Shown in pieces: positions 1 through 11,874 of a stretch of 64,000 bases of DNA. The DNA is from Blastomyces gilchristii SLH14081 (Eukaryota > Ascomycota > Eurotiomycetes > Onygenales > Ajellomycetaceae), in assembly GCF_000003855.2 (NCBI RefSeq), contig NW_003101678.1:1164900-1228899 (forward strand), written 5' to 3'. A program made the position numbers and the translations under genes. The notes beneath the pieces are model-generated. The model saw only the letters and a program-made list of their open reading frames with translations, was not told the origin of the DNA and made no database searches. Within the stretch, counting starts at the first letter, position 1, and each line of letters starts with the position of its first letter.

Positions 1-269
1 CTCTTTATAATACTCAGTTTAAGTATTCTGTGAAGCTTTTCTATCTTCTCTAATCTCTCTGTGTCTGTCATTTTAATCTCCTTGACATAGTCAGGCCTGT
101 AAGAGAGTTCATTCACTGAGTTCTTAGTTCTCTTAATATACTCTATCTTGAATCAGAACTCACTCAGTCTCTGAGCTTAGTAAATCTATCACTGTAAGAG
201 TTTCTTGATTGAAGTAAACTGTTATAAGCTATTATAATCAGTTTTAACAGTAATCACTGTTATAAGACT
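1..269 (-). mobile_element. Gypsy-1 internal fragment (third copy, pol region)
   Basis: Collinear with 27841-28108 and, as reverse complement, with about 15850-16100 of the full Gypsy-1 at 12619-19966. It is a piece of the pol region between reverse transcriptase and integrase. No frame is open. It runs off the left edge and stops at position 269, where sequence like the 5' end of the 506-bp MITE begins. It is a separate copy, because the same segment is also present in the Gypsy-1 at 27775-32578. Confidence 0.75.
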
Positions 270-309
270 TAGACTGACTGTGTAATTGTGTCTGAGATCA
301 GAATCAAAC
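270..309 (+). mobile_element. hAT/MITE 5' terminal fragment
   Basis: Begins TAGACTGACTGTGTAATTGT and, allowing C-to-T and G-to-A changes, matches the first 40 bases of the 506-bp MITE at 21677. The match ends at about 309 and what follows is unrelated to the MITE interior. It may be the 5' terminus of a larger hAT element or a truncated MITE. The 8 bases to its left (ataagact) do not recur beside the hAT 3' end at 11874, so pairing the two ends is unproven. Confidence 0.5.
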
Positions 310-2195
310 TTTACAGTTATTATATTATTTAAAAGTATTACTTCTGATTATAATTTATATTCATTACATTGATTTCAAATCATGTTATTTCAAATATTAA
401 AGATCTCAGATTCACTTTTCAAATAAAAATCTAGTCTTAGATAAAGAATATATTTAAATTCTTAGTCACATTTTCATTCTGATCTCATTATTGAGAATAA
501 CATTAAATAAGACTATAAAATCATTTCTCACTTACATAATATCATAATATAGTGCTCATTGATTGAAAATTCAATAGAGAGTATTATCAAATATCATTAC
601 TTTTCTAAACACAGATTATAATTCATATAATTTTAATTATAAAAAAAATATAAAATACAAAAAAAACAAAAAAACAAAAAATAAAACAAAAACAAGAAAA
701 AATTATGATAAAAAAAATAAAAAATAAAAAATAAAAAAATCAAGATCACAGAGCTGTAGCATCTTTAAAATACTTACTTCTCAGAGTCTTTATAATATTT
801 ATTATCAATTATATATCTCTCATAGTGAGAATAACACAGCTGTAATAAGTCATTATCTTAATATTATTTAATAAATAATTAGTATATATCTGTATAAATG
901 TGAATAATTAGAAAACATACACTTAAAAAGTGTGATCAGAGTGAACTCTGCTGTCACTTGAATAATATTAAGAATAGAATACTGAAATCAATTATTTCTC
1001 TCATTAATTTCACAGACAAGACATGTGAAGATAATCTTGAGAAATATAAGATTTTTCAACTTCTGATAAAAACAGATCTTACAAAGAGACTCTATTTTCA
1101 TAATATCAGAGACTGAGTATTATTAAAAAGTGTTACTTTTATATAATATATATACACTTACTACAGTGATTCATTCTCTGTATATATAACTGAGAGTTAT
1201 GATTTTTTCACACTGCATGACTCTTTTTAAAATGCTGCTGCTAGTTTGTAACTTACATAATCTCTCAGTTCAGCATGCACTGCATATATACAGCTCTATG
1301 TACTGAGACTGTGTTGATTATTATAACCTGGCATAATACTCACTTTTCACAGGCTATGTTTTGTTTGATTAAGAAGAGAAGAAGAGAGATGCAACTACTG
1401 TTTTATTTAAAAAGAGAGTGAATAATTGAATTTATAGAAGATAATTTAATTTCTTCTGTATTTAAAATTTAATTAGTCTATACTCTTTAATTTGAGAGTC
1501 TCTGAGAGTGTTTTAATAGTTTTCATATCAGCTTGAAATTAGTGATTGATTGAAGAAGAGAAAAGAGAGAAGAAAGAAATGAGAATAACTTATCTTTATA
1601 ATATGAAAACAGAGAATCACTGCAATTATTCTTTCTAGTAATAAAGATCTGTTTTCTGCATGTATCTCTAATATAGATTATATAATACCTGCATATAAAG
1701 AATATCAATAGTGTATGTATTAAATGAAGATAATGTTACTATGTAACACTGTAGCTGTTTCTGTACATTTCTGAAAGCTGTTAATATTTTCTTTGAGTCT
1801 CTTTATATTTGATAAATTAATAATATATTTCAATACACTCTTTCTTTCATTATTATTATTATTATTATCATCATCATTATCATCATTATTATCATTATTA
1901 TTATTATTATTATATTATTACTAGCTGTCTTTTCTACCTTCACTCTCTCTCAACACTTATTAAAATTAATTATATTATTTGTCTTTAAATATTCTGCAGT
2001 TCTGCAGATTATCTAGATGCGTGAGTACTGTCACAGATTGAAGAGTAAGAAGAAGAAGATATTTAAATGAGAGAAGATAGATTGTAAGATATATTATAAT
2101 ATCTTAAAGAGACTCTGTAAGAAAGAAGAAGAATAATAATTTTAAGTAATACTTCTGATAAATTTAGACTGAACTAAGTATAGAAATAATGCAGA
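310..2195. other. AT-rich degenerate repeat DNA, no gene
   Basis: Very AT-rich, with A-rich runs around 640-740 and a microsatellite at 1849-1920. The longest frame (1523-1708, minus, 61 codons) has low-complexity composition and no recognisable motif. GG, CC and CG dinucleotides are almost absent, as in the other mutated transposons here. It is probably decayed transposon sequence, but I cannot assign a family. Confidence 0.6.
1849..1920. repeat. (ATT)n / (ATC)n microsatellite
   Basis: About 70 bases of ATT triplets with interspersed ATC triplets, a simple-sequence tract inside AT-rich repeat DNA. Confidence 0.9.
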
Positions 2196-2208
2196 TAACA
2201 CTACATGT

Positions 2209-2285
2209 GTCAGTGTGACTCAGTTGATAAGACTGGTAATCAAGACCGCATATATTAGAGATGCATGGGTTTGAATTCTATCACT
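2209..2285 (+). ncRNA. tRNA-like / SINE-like head with A and B boxes
   Basis: Counting the first inserted base as tRNA position 1, an A-box-like TGACTCAGTTG falls at positions 8-18, the canonical place, and a B-box-like GGTTTGAATTC lies about 50 bases downstream (near 2269). Both deviate from consensus only by transitions expected from C-to-T mutation. The acceptor arms do not pair well, so it is not a working tRNA gene. A tRNA-derived SINE head or a tRNA copied during retrotransposition fits best. Confidence 0.5.
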
Positions 2286-2953
2286 AGCATCTGTCACTTC
2301 TTATCTATGAAAGCTCTCATATAATAGAGGCTGAGTCTAAATAGTAAGACTTGATACAGGATAGAACTCTCTACTGTAAGTTAAGTCACTAGTTAAGTGA
2401 GATTCTGCAAACACTTATCAGAGTCAGTATAAGATATCAATGTCTCACTATTCTACTGTGCATCTGTCAAGGTTCTAACAATATAGAGTCAAGTCTAATG
2501 TAGTGATTATACACTACTTAAGCAAGTCTCTAACTAGAACTGTCATTGAAGCCTAGCTTCTTCTCAAATACAGAAAATGATTTTGAAAACTATCTGACTA
2601 GCAGGTCTAGATGTGTATCTAGGCTCTAGATGGAGTACTCTGATAGGCTAGAGTCTGCAAGCTCACTGTCAAGCTCTAATACTAACAGGGAGAACTGCAG
2701 TCATCAAGCCTACAATTAGTCTCTAACATGAAGTGAGGTCATGACAGCTGATTGATAGATCTATGAGCATCTAATGAGGCCGAGATCAGCAACTGGAAGC
2801 TTGGTATATACATCATCAAGTGAGTGATGACAGTCACTAACTAACATCTCTGGAAATTAGTGACTGGCCTGAGAGGATGGACGCGGTGATCAGTTAATTA
2901 TAGAGAGTTAAATGTAATTAGCTTAAGATGCATCCTGCGGGTGACTAGCGCCT
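2286..2953. other. Non-LINE segment of the chimeric insertion
   Basis: About 670 bases between the tRNA-like head and the LINE. Base composition is clearly less AT-rich than the flanks, especially 2540-2950, where GG and CG still occur. No open frame and no similarity to other parts of the window were recognised. It may be the body of a tRNA-derived element. Confidence 0.45.
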
Positions 2954-5900
2954 GTAGTAGCTCAAAAGAATGTATGTTTGCTTCAAGAACTTAAAAGAAC
3001 TGAAGAAAAGATGAAGCTCAAAGCAAATCTAGAACTGAAGAGAATAGTCAAGTCAGTAAACTCACAACTATAAGCTTAAAAAGAAGAAACTCTCAACTAT
3101 CTAAATTTTCAAACTTCAATTCTTCAGCTAAATGTAAATAGAATTTGAATTCTCAAACTTCTGTTAAGATTAGAGAATTGAGAAATAACTCTGATAATAA
3201 ACTAGATATAATACAAGCAGTTGAGATTTCTACTTTTCAGAATAGTTATAATCTACTATCTGATAATAGTGATTAGATTCTACTCTACTCTCTTTTAGTA
3301 TGAATATACAATAAAAACAACAAAAAAAGTTTAAAAACTCTTTAAAAATCACATTTATTCAAAATAATGTGAATAGAAACTCAAATTGCATTTATTCTTA
3401 TCTTCAAATTGTATTTGAATAAAAAGTTGATTTTATACTACTTCAGAAGCCGAATTTTGATGCTGAGTAAAAATATGTCATTTCTCATTCAAGCTACTAC
3501 TGCTTTATACCTCAAAAGTCTGAGATAAAGTCAAGAGTAGTGATCTATGAAAGAAAGAGATCAAGATATCAATTTAATCTAAGATTCGATATTATATCTG
3601 ACTCTGATATTCTGATAAGTGATATTATAGATAAAGAGAATGAGTTTAATACTATACAGCTTATAAATATCTATAATGAAAAGTTATTGAAGAAAAATAA
3701 TAACATCTGAACAATTAATAGAGAGTTTCTGAACATAACTTTATCAAGAAACTCTATAATTGTAGAAGATTTCAATACACATTATCTCTGATAAAATTCA
3801 GAATGTAAAAGAGCAGTAAGAGCTGATAATCTAATTGAATGAATCTTTGAGTATTCAATAGATTTGATTAACAAGTCTGATTAATAAACATTCTTTAGAA
3901 AAGACATGAAACAGAAATCTATTATAGATCTAATCTTCATATCACAAAATCTAATGAAAAAAAGACTTATAAACTGATTTATTGATTCAAATAAGACATC
4001 AGAATCAGATCATGAGATTATTCAATTTAATATTAAACTGAGTGAGAAATAAATGAGTGAAAATCCTCTTCTCTATAATCAGTTTAACTTTGAAAAAGCT
4101 GACTGAAAGACAGTTGAAGAAAGTATAAAACTGTTAAAATCTGAAAGACAGAGTGAGCTATATTGAAATTCTGATCAAGATATCTTAAATGAAATACTTA
4201 AGAATAGAGTGAAGCTTATTACATCTATTATTCTAGTAAGTGTTAAAGTTAAGATTTCAAAGAGAAAGTCTTCTGAGTATTCAAAACCTTGATGAAATGA
4301 GAATATCACATTTAAAAGAAAATAATTAGCTACTGCTAGAAGAGATTGAAAGAATGATATAATTTCTGATAAAGAGTTCAAAGCTGTCAGAAATGAATAT
4401 TTTTCAGATATTAAAAGAGTTAAAATAGACTGCTGGAATAAATTTCTTAAAGAAGCATAAGAAAAGAAAGTTTTTAAAGCTTTTAACTATACTAAAACAA
4501 GAAGTATAGCAAAACTTTCAATCTTAGAATATGAGTTTCAGAATGAATCATATACAGCAAACTCTTTTAAGAAAAAATGTCAAGCTTTTATAAGAACTCT
4601 CTTTCAAAACTCATTAGATTCAGATTCAGAGAAAGAGAATATATCACTTCTCAACTATATTAATGAAAATGACTGGGAATGGTCTGATCTTACTCAAGAT
4701 GAATTAAAGTCAGCTATCTTCTCAAGTTCAGTTAAAACTGCTACAGGGCCTGATTCAATTAATCACTTAATTATTCAAAATACATACTTCTACTTAAAGA
4801 ATGAATATTTTGAGCTCTTTTTCAATCTCTTGAAAAATGAATATTATTCTGAATACTGAAGAGAAGTCACTGAAGTAATTCTTACAAAATTTAATAGAAA
4901 AACTTCAAGTCTTAAGTTATATACAGTAATATCTCTATTGAACTGTCTAGAAAAGGTTTTAGAAAAGATAATAGCTACTTAACTATTTTTTATAAGCTTT
5001 ATCAGTAATTCTCTTTTATTCAGTGAATAAATGAGAGATAGAAAACAGTGTTCTGCAATTGACACTATTCTCTCAGTTATTCATGATATTCAAATAGCAA
5101 AGCATGAAGATCTGATCTCAACTACAGTTTTTATTAATATAAAAGAAGCATTTGATCATGTTTCAAAGCCAAAGTTAATTCAGACATTGAAGATGTTAAA
5201 ACTGTCACTTTTTCTAATAAAATGAGTTAACTGTTTTATGTTTAAAAGAATTATACAACTTTTCTTTGATGAAATGAAATAAGACAAGACTGAGATAAAA
5301 ATAGAAGTACTATAAGAATCTTTAATCTCACTTATTTTATTTATAATATACACTGCATATCTATTCAAGAATAGAAATATAAGAATAGTGTAATCTCTGA
5401 GTTATATGAATGATATTGATCTAGTCTACAGCTTAAAAACTATTAAAGAGAATTTAAAAGTGATTGAAGAAGCTGCAAAGAAAATCTTTGTTAGAGCAGA
5501 TATTAATTAAATTCAATTTAATATGAATAAAACTGAGTTAATTCATTTCTTTTCTAGATTCAATGAGAAAGAACTATCTCTAACTCTTTTAAATAGAGAG
5601 ATTAAACCCAGTGTAAATGTCAAATAATTAGAAGTATGATTAAACTTCAAGTTGAATTTTAAATATCATATTCAACAAAGAACTGTCAAGATAGAAAGAC
5701 TATTGAACAATATAATCAGACTATCAAATACAGAGAGAGGTGTATTCTTCCAGGCTATGAGACAGTTATATATAGCCTGTATTACCTCAGTAGCTGATTA
5801 TGAAGTTTAAGTTTGATGAAATAATCAAGAGAATTTCACTGAACTCTTTCAAAGTCTGTAAAACAGAGTCTTGAGAAGAATTCTAAGAGCATTTAAATCA

Positions 5901-7634
5901 TCTCCTATTAAAGCAATGAAAATTGAAGCTTCAATTTCTTCTCCTACTATTAGATTTGAAAAGACCTGTATAAACTATACTCCGAGAGTTATAAAGATGA
6001 GCTGAAATCATATAATCAGAGAAAGAGTCTCTTCTTCATTTTCATCAATTAACTCTGAAAATAAACTGAATTAGAATAGATTTCTTAATTGAAATAAAAA
6101 TAATTCTTCAAAGAAAATGTCTTCTCAACTGTACAGACTATACTCTCTGATTAAAAATCAATTTTCTTTTTTAAATGTTGAAAAAGTTAATCATGAGAAG
6201 TTATCTCTCTGAAGAGAAAAGCTTGAATCTCTTATAGACTTACAAATAAGTGAACTATTTAAAGAGAAAGAATATGAACAGCATTTGAAGAGAATTTCTA
6301 CAATCAATATAAAAGACTCTATTCTGATTTATTCAGATGACTCAAAAAATGAGAATTTGAATAGATTAGATGCAGACATTGCTTATACTGAAGATAATAT
6401 CAATTTTATCTTAGATTTCTGAAATTTAGACTGTGAATCTGAAGTCTTTAATGCTGAACTATTTATAATAGTGAAAGCTTTCAAACTCATTGAAATAAAA
6501 TCTCATAAAAGAGAAAATAGTTTGAAAGAGACATGAATATTCTTTAATAGTCAAGCTGCTTTAAAAAGACTTAGAAATAGTCAGATTTATAATGATTAAA
6601 GAAATCTTGAACTGATCTTAAACTCTGTTTTGAAAATTTAAAAGAGAAAAATATCAAAGCTGATAATTCATCTGCACTGAGTTCCTGCTTATATGAATAT
6701 TCATGACCATGAATTGACTGATTCAGCTGCAAAAAAAATGCAGAATTAAGCAGATCTATTCAAAAAATTATGTCCTGATCTTTTATACTTTTATAAAGAG
6801 AAAAATAAAAGAATCTTGTTTAGACAAGTGAAATGAAAGCTAGCAGAAACAAAAGAAGAGTATACATTATTCAAGATTTGAAATAAAACTCAAGTGAAAA
6901 TCTTGTTCAATTAAATATAAAAAGAAAATATTCTCATCTATAATACAGCTGAAACTAGAACATGACTATTTCAAATCTTGTATACAAAGATTTGATGATA
7001 GATTTGACTCAATAGAATACTCATTCTGTAATGCAAATGAGAATTCTGAGTATATTGTAATGCACTGTGCATTATACAATAGTCTCAGAGCCAGATTGAA
7101 AGAGAAGTACAATCTAAATCAATTAAATATGAGATTCTTATTCTCAACTGAGACAGGAATTAAATACTTAATAGACTTTCTATCAGAAACTCAAGCAGCT
7201 ATAAGAAAATGGCTAAATTCAGAAATATCTGAATATGAAGAGAAGAAAATCAATCAGATATAGTCTGTTAAAACAGCTATATACTATCTTTTAATAATTT
7301 GTTTTGTTACAGTCTCTCTTTACTTTATCTTTTCCTTTCAATTTCTTTCTATCTATCTATTTAATGTGTCTATCTTTAAGACTGTGTTCTCTTTTCCTTT
7401 GTCATGATATTGTCAAATGATTTCAAAGTATCAGAAGATGTTAAAACACTGCAATTTGTAAACAGTTTTTGTATTCTGAGCTGAAATTTTCTGATTTTGC
7501 ATATCTGAAATTGATGAATGTATAATAGTTAACTTTACAGATATAGGAAAAACTCTGAGAACTAAAGGTTCTCAGGTAGATGTCATAGTCTCTGACTGCA
7601 TACATCTATAATTGAAGAATAATAATAATAATAA
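2954..7634 (+). pseudogene. LINE copy B (I/Tad-like, RNase H-bearing), heavily mutated
   Basis: Collinear with LINE copy A (34873-40511) from the third zinc knuckle of ORF1 onward. ORF1 remains end near 3275. ORF2 would start at ATG 3300 and run to the TAG at about 7263, containing endonuclease, reverse transcriptase (short open piece 5031-5225, with the AFDHVSK block), RNase H (about 6300-6760) and a C-terminal CCHC knuckle. It is broken by many TGA, TAA and TAG codons, including Gln-derived stops absent from copy A. The last open piece, 7060-7263, is nearly identical to the C-terminus of copy A. It ends in (AAT)n. Confidence 0.85.
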
Positions 7635-7647
7635 TGACACTACATGT

Positions 7648-8158
7648 AAGAGAATGAAAAAGAAGATAGTGAAGAGTCTCATACAGTAGCAGTGAGACTA
7701 GAAGAAGTTCTGAGAATAATTTAAGACTAAGATAAAGAGAGAGAGAGAGAAGAAGAGTATTACTGTAAATAAGCAGTAATAGAAGAAGATTAAGAGAGTA
7801 TTAAAGTAGAAGACAAAGAAGTCAAAACTGATAAGTTTTTTATTTATTAAGAGATAATGATTTTTGATAACACTTCTGTTCTCTAATTAATTAGCAGAAG
7901 CTGGCAGAGAAGAAGAGAATTAAGGCCTTATTCAGATCTCAAATGTGCTTTATAATTCAGAATATTAAGAAGACAGTTCTGCTCTCTGAGCATGTTAATC
8001 TGCTTACTGCTGAGATGAAATCTGAGACAGCAGATCAGAAAATACAGGATTTTAAGATACAGATTAATCTGGCTAAGAGAGAGCAGTAGAAACTCTTCTC
8101 TAAGAAGATAGCAGAGAGAGATTTTGAGATGATTATTATATCAGATAAGAAGAAGAAG
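7648..8158. other. Lys-rich degenerate region of unknown family
   Basis: After the LINE tail, a stretch rich in AAG and GAG triplets. One + frame (about 7910-8180) reads as a charged, coiled-coil-like sequence with a single stop, ending in a poly-lysine run from an AAG repeat. That resembles the C-terminal tails of some DNA-transposon transposases, but I see no DDE domain and do not assign it. Confidence 0.35.
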
Positions 8159-8985
8159 AAGAAGAATAAGAATAAGAAGTGAATTATGAAGAAGAACAAG
8201 AAGAATGAGAAAGAGAAGAAAGATAATAAGTAGAAAAAGTTTTTTTCTTTTCTATATTAATTAGTTGTAGACTTGATAGCTGTTAAATAATAATTGAAAT
8301 TAATTTTAAGCTTTCAAAAATTATTGTGCAAGTTGTAATCAATGTCAGAAATAATATATATATATATATTTAACTATCATGATTTATAAATCACTATAAT
8401 ATATAAGTATCAACATTTTTTCAACATTGATATTTATAATATTAATATATTTTTAATAATATTATCTAATAACATAATTTGATAATACTCTCTTTCACAA
8501 TATTAATACATTTCAAGAAATATGATAGAGATTAATTAAGATTAATTATTTACTTTTATACATTAATGAGAAGGAGAAGGAGAATGAGAATGAGAAGTGA
8601 ATTGTGAAGAATGATGAGGAGAATGAGGAAGAGGAGAAAGATAATGAGTAGAAAAAGTTTTTTCTTTTTATATTAGTTAGTTATAAGTTTGTAACTATTA
8701 GTTAATAATTGAAATTAATTTTGAGTTTTCAAAAATTATTGTACAAGTTGTAATCAATTATCAATGTCAGGAATAATATATATATATATATTCAACTATC
8801 ATGCCACTATAATGTATAAGTATCAACATTTTTTCAACATTGATATTCATAATATTAATATATTTTTAATGATATCATCTGGTAATGCAATTTGATAACA
8901 CTCTCTTTCATAATATTAATATATTTCAAGAAATATGACAGAGATTAATCAAGATTGTTTGTTTACTTTTATACATTGATGATAT
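8159..8985 (+). repeat. Tandem direct duplication, 2 x about 412 bp
   Basis: Unit 1 (about 8159-8569) and unit 2 (about 8573-8985) share the same order of landmarks: AAG/GAG-rich start, a GTAGAAAAAGTTTTTT block, an AT dinucleotide run, a TATCAACATTTTTTCAACAT palindrome-like core and the end TTTATACATT(A/G)ATGA. Unit 1 carries more A and T at differing sites, so the two adjacent copies were mutated to different extents. Confidence 0.8.
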
Positions 8986-9115
8986 CCAATCTGAGTTAGT
9001 ACTAAAATTATAACTAAGCTAAGAAAGAAGATTATTTTCTCTTATATTAATTCTTCTTACACACATCAGTGATCAGTTATTGAAAATAAATTATCATCTT
9101 TCTCAAATTATTATC

Positions 9116-11640
9116 ATGTCTTCTGAATTCACTTCTTTCACTTCTTTTACTTCTATTGAAGATTCACAAACTCTTCAAGAAATCACTGTGAATCACAAAG
9201 TCTATGTTGTTTACAATTCAACACAGAATGCTCTCTTTCAATTATGATGAATGATCACTTCATTCTTCACATCTGATTCCAGGTCATGAAATTTATGAAA
9301 AACTCAACACAAACACTGAGATGAACTATGAAATAATTATCAACAGGTTGCATTGCAGATTACTGAAGAGTTATCTCTCTGCTGCAATCACTGCAACTTC
9401 ATTCAGAAACATTCATCATGAACTGGTCATGACTCTGAAGGAATTTCCCAACACCTGAAGTCATCAGAATGCAGACAACAAAAGAAAAATAATCAGAAAA
9501 TTACTACTGAGCTGGTAAGTTGCTCTACCAGATAATGATTTTTGGTAATGCTAACTTTCTAATTTGAAGAAAATCATGTGAAGCAACCACATATCAGTAC
9601 TCTGATTCACAACTCTCATCTGATTACTTCTGTGAAAAATACTCACATGTGTATATCTCTGAATCTTTNNNNNNNNNNNNNNNNNNNNNNNNNNNNNNNN
9701 NNNNNNNNNNNNNNNNNNNNNNNNNNNNNNNNNNNNNNNNNNNNNNNNNNNNNNNNNNNNNNNNNNNNCATTGATCCTGTCTTCAGGTCGCCTTGAGACA
9801 TACTACTAAGTCAATATGCAACATCTAGAATCAGAGGTGAAGAATCATTGAAGAGTGTCTCTCACAGTGAATGTGTGAACTAGTACTAACAATCTTGCAT
9901 TTATGAGAGTTACATGTTATTACATTGATGAGAACTGAACTTATCAAGAGACATTAATTGAATTTGAATCATTGATCAGTAGTCATACTGAGGATTATAT
10001 GACAGAGGTATTAATAACTGTGATTAAAAATGACTATTGAGATATTAGTCTCAGTCTTCTTGCAATTATAACTGATAATACTGTGAATAACTACACTATG
10101 ATGAACAGCTTAGAGCAAAAATTGGCTTTGCATTTCTGAAATGATAAACAAGGTCATATCCCCTGCATTGCTCATGTGGTTCAACTTGTAGTGCAAACAC
10201 TGATAAAGAATCTTAATATCAAGACAAAGAATAATGAGATGGCTGGTTCTTGAGATGAGAATGAGATGAAAGTGATTACTCAAGTAACTTTTGCATTCAC
10301 TTTGCAAAAGATAATGTTTTTTGACAACACTTTTTAATATTACTTTTTAATAATGCTTTTTAATAACACTACTGTTAATTTTGAATAGATTGACTAATAA
10401 TTTAAATATCACAGATTCAAAACATTGCTAATGTGATTTGTACCTCCTCTAAATAACAACAATGATTTCATGATATTCAATAAACAAACAAATCAGTCAC
10501 ATCACTGAATATGATATAAAATGTTAGAACATGATGAAGTTCAACATATGAGATGACTGTTCAGACTCTTCAATTGCATCAGATGATTGATCATTGAGTG
10601 CAACACTCTGATCAGAAAAAGATTCAGACATTGAAACTTTCTGATATGAAGTGAACTCAGTTGAAATATGTGATTGATTTACTGTTTCAGTTTTATAAGA
10701 CAATAAAGACAGTCTCAATCACTTATACACCAATGCTGCAGTCAGTCTGATGAGTGTATAACAGTTTATTTACTTATCTTGAGAAGCAGTTGAATCACTC
10801 AAAAAGAAATTCAGTCTGGGATGATGCTATAGCGCAGGCTATTATTACTGTAAGGAATAAACTGGCATATTATTACAGCAAAACTGAATAATCTTTTACA
10901 GAGTACTATGCTATAGCAGCTCTACTAGATTCCTTCTGTTGAGTTAATATCTACACTTCTCAAGATTGAACAGAGAAGAAATGAGACTTGTATATCAAAT
11001 TAGCCTGAGACTACTACAATGCTAACTATCAGAGATTTGAATAAGCAGATGTTTAAGATGTGAAGACAGTGGAATACAATTCCCTAGTAAGTAATGATCT
11101 TTGATAACACTTCATATCTCATAGAACTATAATACTAACTTTGAAACAGAACTTGCATACATTGATTGCAACTGAAAATCAGGCAAAACTACATACTTAT
11201 AAAACTGAATTTGACTGCTATCTTCAAGATGATCTGATGAATTTACACATCAAATCAATTCTAGAGTTATGAAAAATTGTTAAGAGTATATATTCAACTG
11301 TTACACTGATGACATGTGATATTCTGATAATTCCATTGACAGGGGTGAGAATGAAGTGAAAGTTCAACTCAAGTTGAGATATTTATCACTATCACTGAGA
11401 ACAATTACAAGAAGAAATAATCAAGAAACTCATGATTATAAAACATGAAATTATCAGACAGTTTAATACCTCTGATCACAGTATATCAGAGAAGTGTAGT
11501 TTTCATGAGAAAGTGAAGAATAAACTTGCACAAGAATGTATTTAGTTGTTTCATGAGTGTTATCAATAATTGTTACCAAATTCTGATTATATAAGCAATC
11601 ACTGAATGAACTGAATGAGACTGATTTTAACCTTCAGTCT
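9116..11640 (+). pseudogene. hAT-family transposase, intron-containing, mutated and split by an assembly gap
   Basis: Reading TGA as former Trp, the frame from ATG 9116 gives in order: a BED-type zinc finger (Cys-x2-Cys near 9360-9400, then HLKSSEC near 9460); an RNase H-like core piece (about 10020-10260) with ITDNTVNNYTMMNSLE followed by HIPCIAHVVQLVVQTL, the familiar 'DNA..N..M' and 'C.AH..NL' hAT blocks; and a C-terminal hAT dimerisation region (about 11200-11400) with DILIIPLTG. Introns with intact signals are visible at 9515-9569 (GTAAGT, CTAAC) and 11087-11149 (GTAAGT, TACTAAC, CAG); a third is likely near 10310-10385. The gap at 9669-9768 falls inside the gene. Stops are mostly TGA at Trp positions. 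The element's 3' end is at 11874; its 5' end is not certain. Confidence 0.8.
9669..9768. other. Assembly gap (100 N)
   Basis: Exactly 100 N, the usual placeholder for a gap of unknown length. It interrupts the hAT transposase, so the two halves of that gene could in principle come from different repeat copies. Confidence 0.99.
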
Positions 11641-11874
11641 CAGTCTCATTCTGATTTTGAAAGAATGATCATCTTTCACAGTTTATTCTGAGAAATTACT
11701 CTCATTTCACTGTTCTTGAATTAAATCTGGTCATTTTTCACGCCATTTCTCTCAGAAATGGTCCATTTTCAGATTTTTTTGAGGCTTGGTCCTGGTGGGA
11801 CTCACGCCAAGAAATGTATGAGACCAGACCAAATGGAATCAAATGTGAAATTCATGGTCCCGCCGGCCAGTCTA
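11641..11874 (+). mobile_element. hAT element 3' untranslated and terminal region
   Basis: The last roughly 93 bases (about 11782-11874) match the right end of the 506-bp MITEs, ending GGTCCCGCCGGCCAGTCTA. The terminus TAGACTGGCC (read inward) is the MITE inverted repeat. The following bases (gtgacagg, 11875-11882) are Gypsy-2 sequence whose uninterrupted counterpart lies near 51070-51095 in reverse. The 8-base partner on the left side of the hAT was not found in this window. Confidence 0.7.

Larger units (their letters stand above)
2209..7634 (+). mobile_element. Chimeric retrotransposon insertion: tRNA-like head plus 5'-truncated LINE
   Basis: A single insertion is suggested by a 13-base direct duplication, TAACACTACATGT at 2196-2208 and TGACACTACATGT at 7635-7647. 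The one mismatch is a TG-to-TA change of the kind seen throughout this DNA. The unit starts exactly at a tRNA-like 5' end, runs through about 670 bases with no LINE similarity, becomes collinear with the LINE at 34873-40511 from position 2954 (equivalent to 35817 there), and ends in an (AAT)n tail at about 7610-7634. Template switching during target-primed reverse transcription would produce such a structure; that is inference. Confidence 0.65.
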
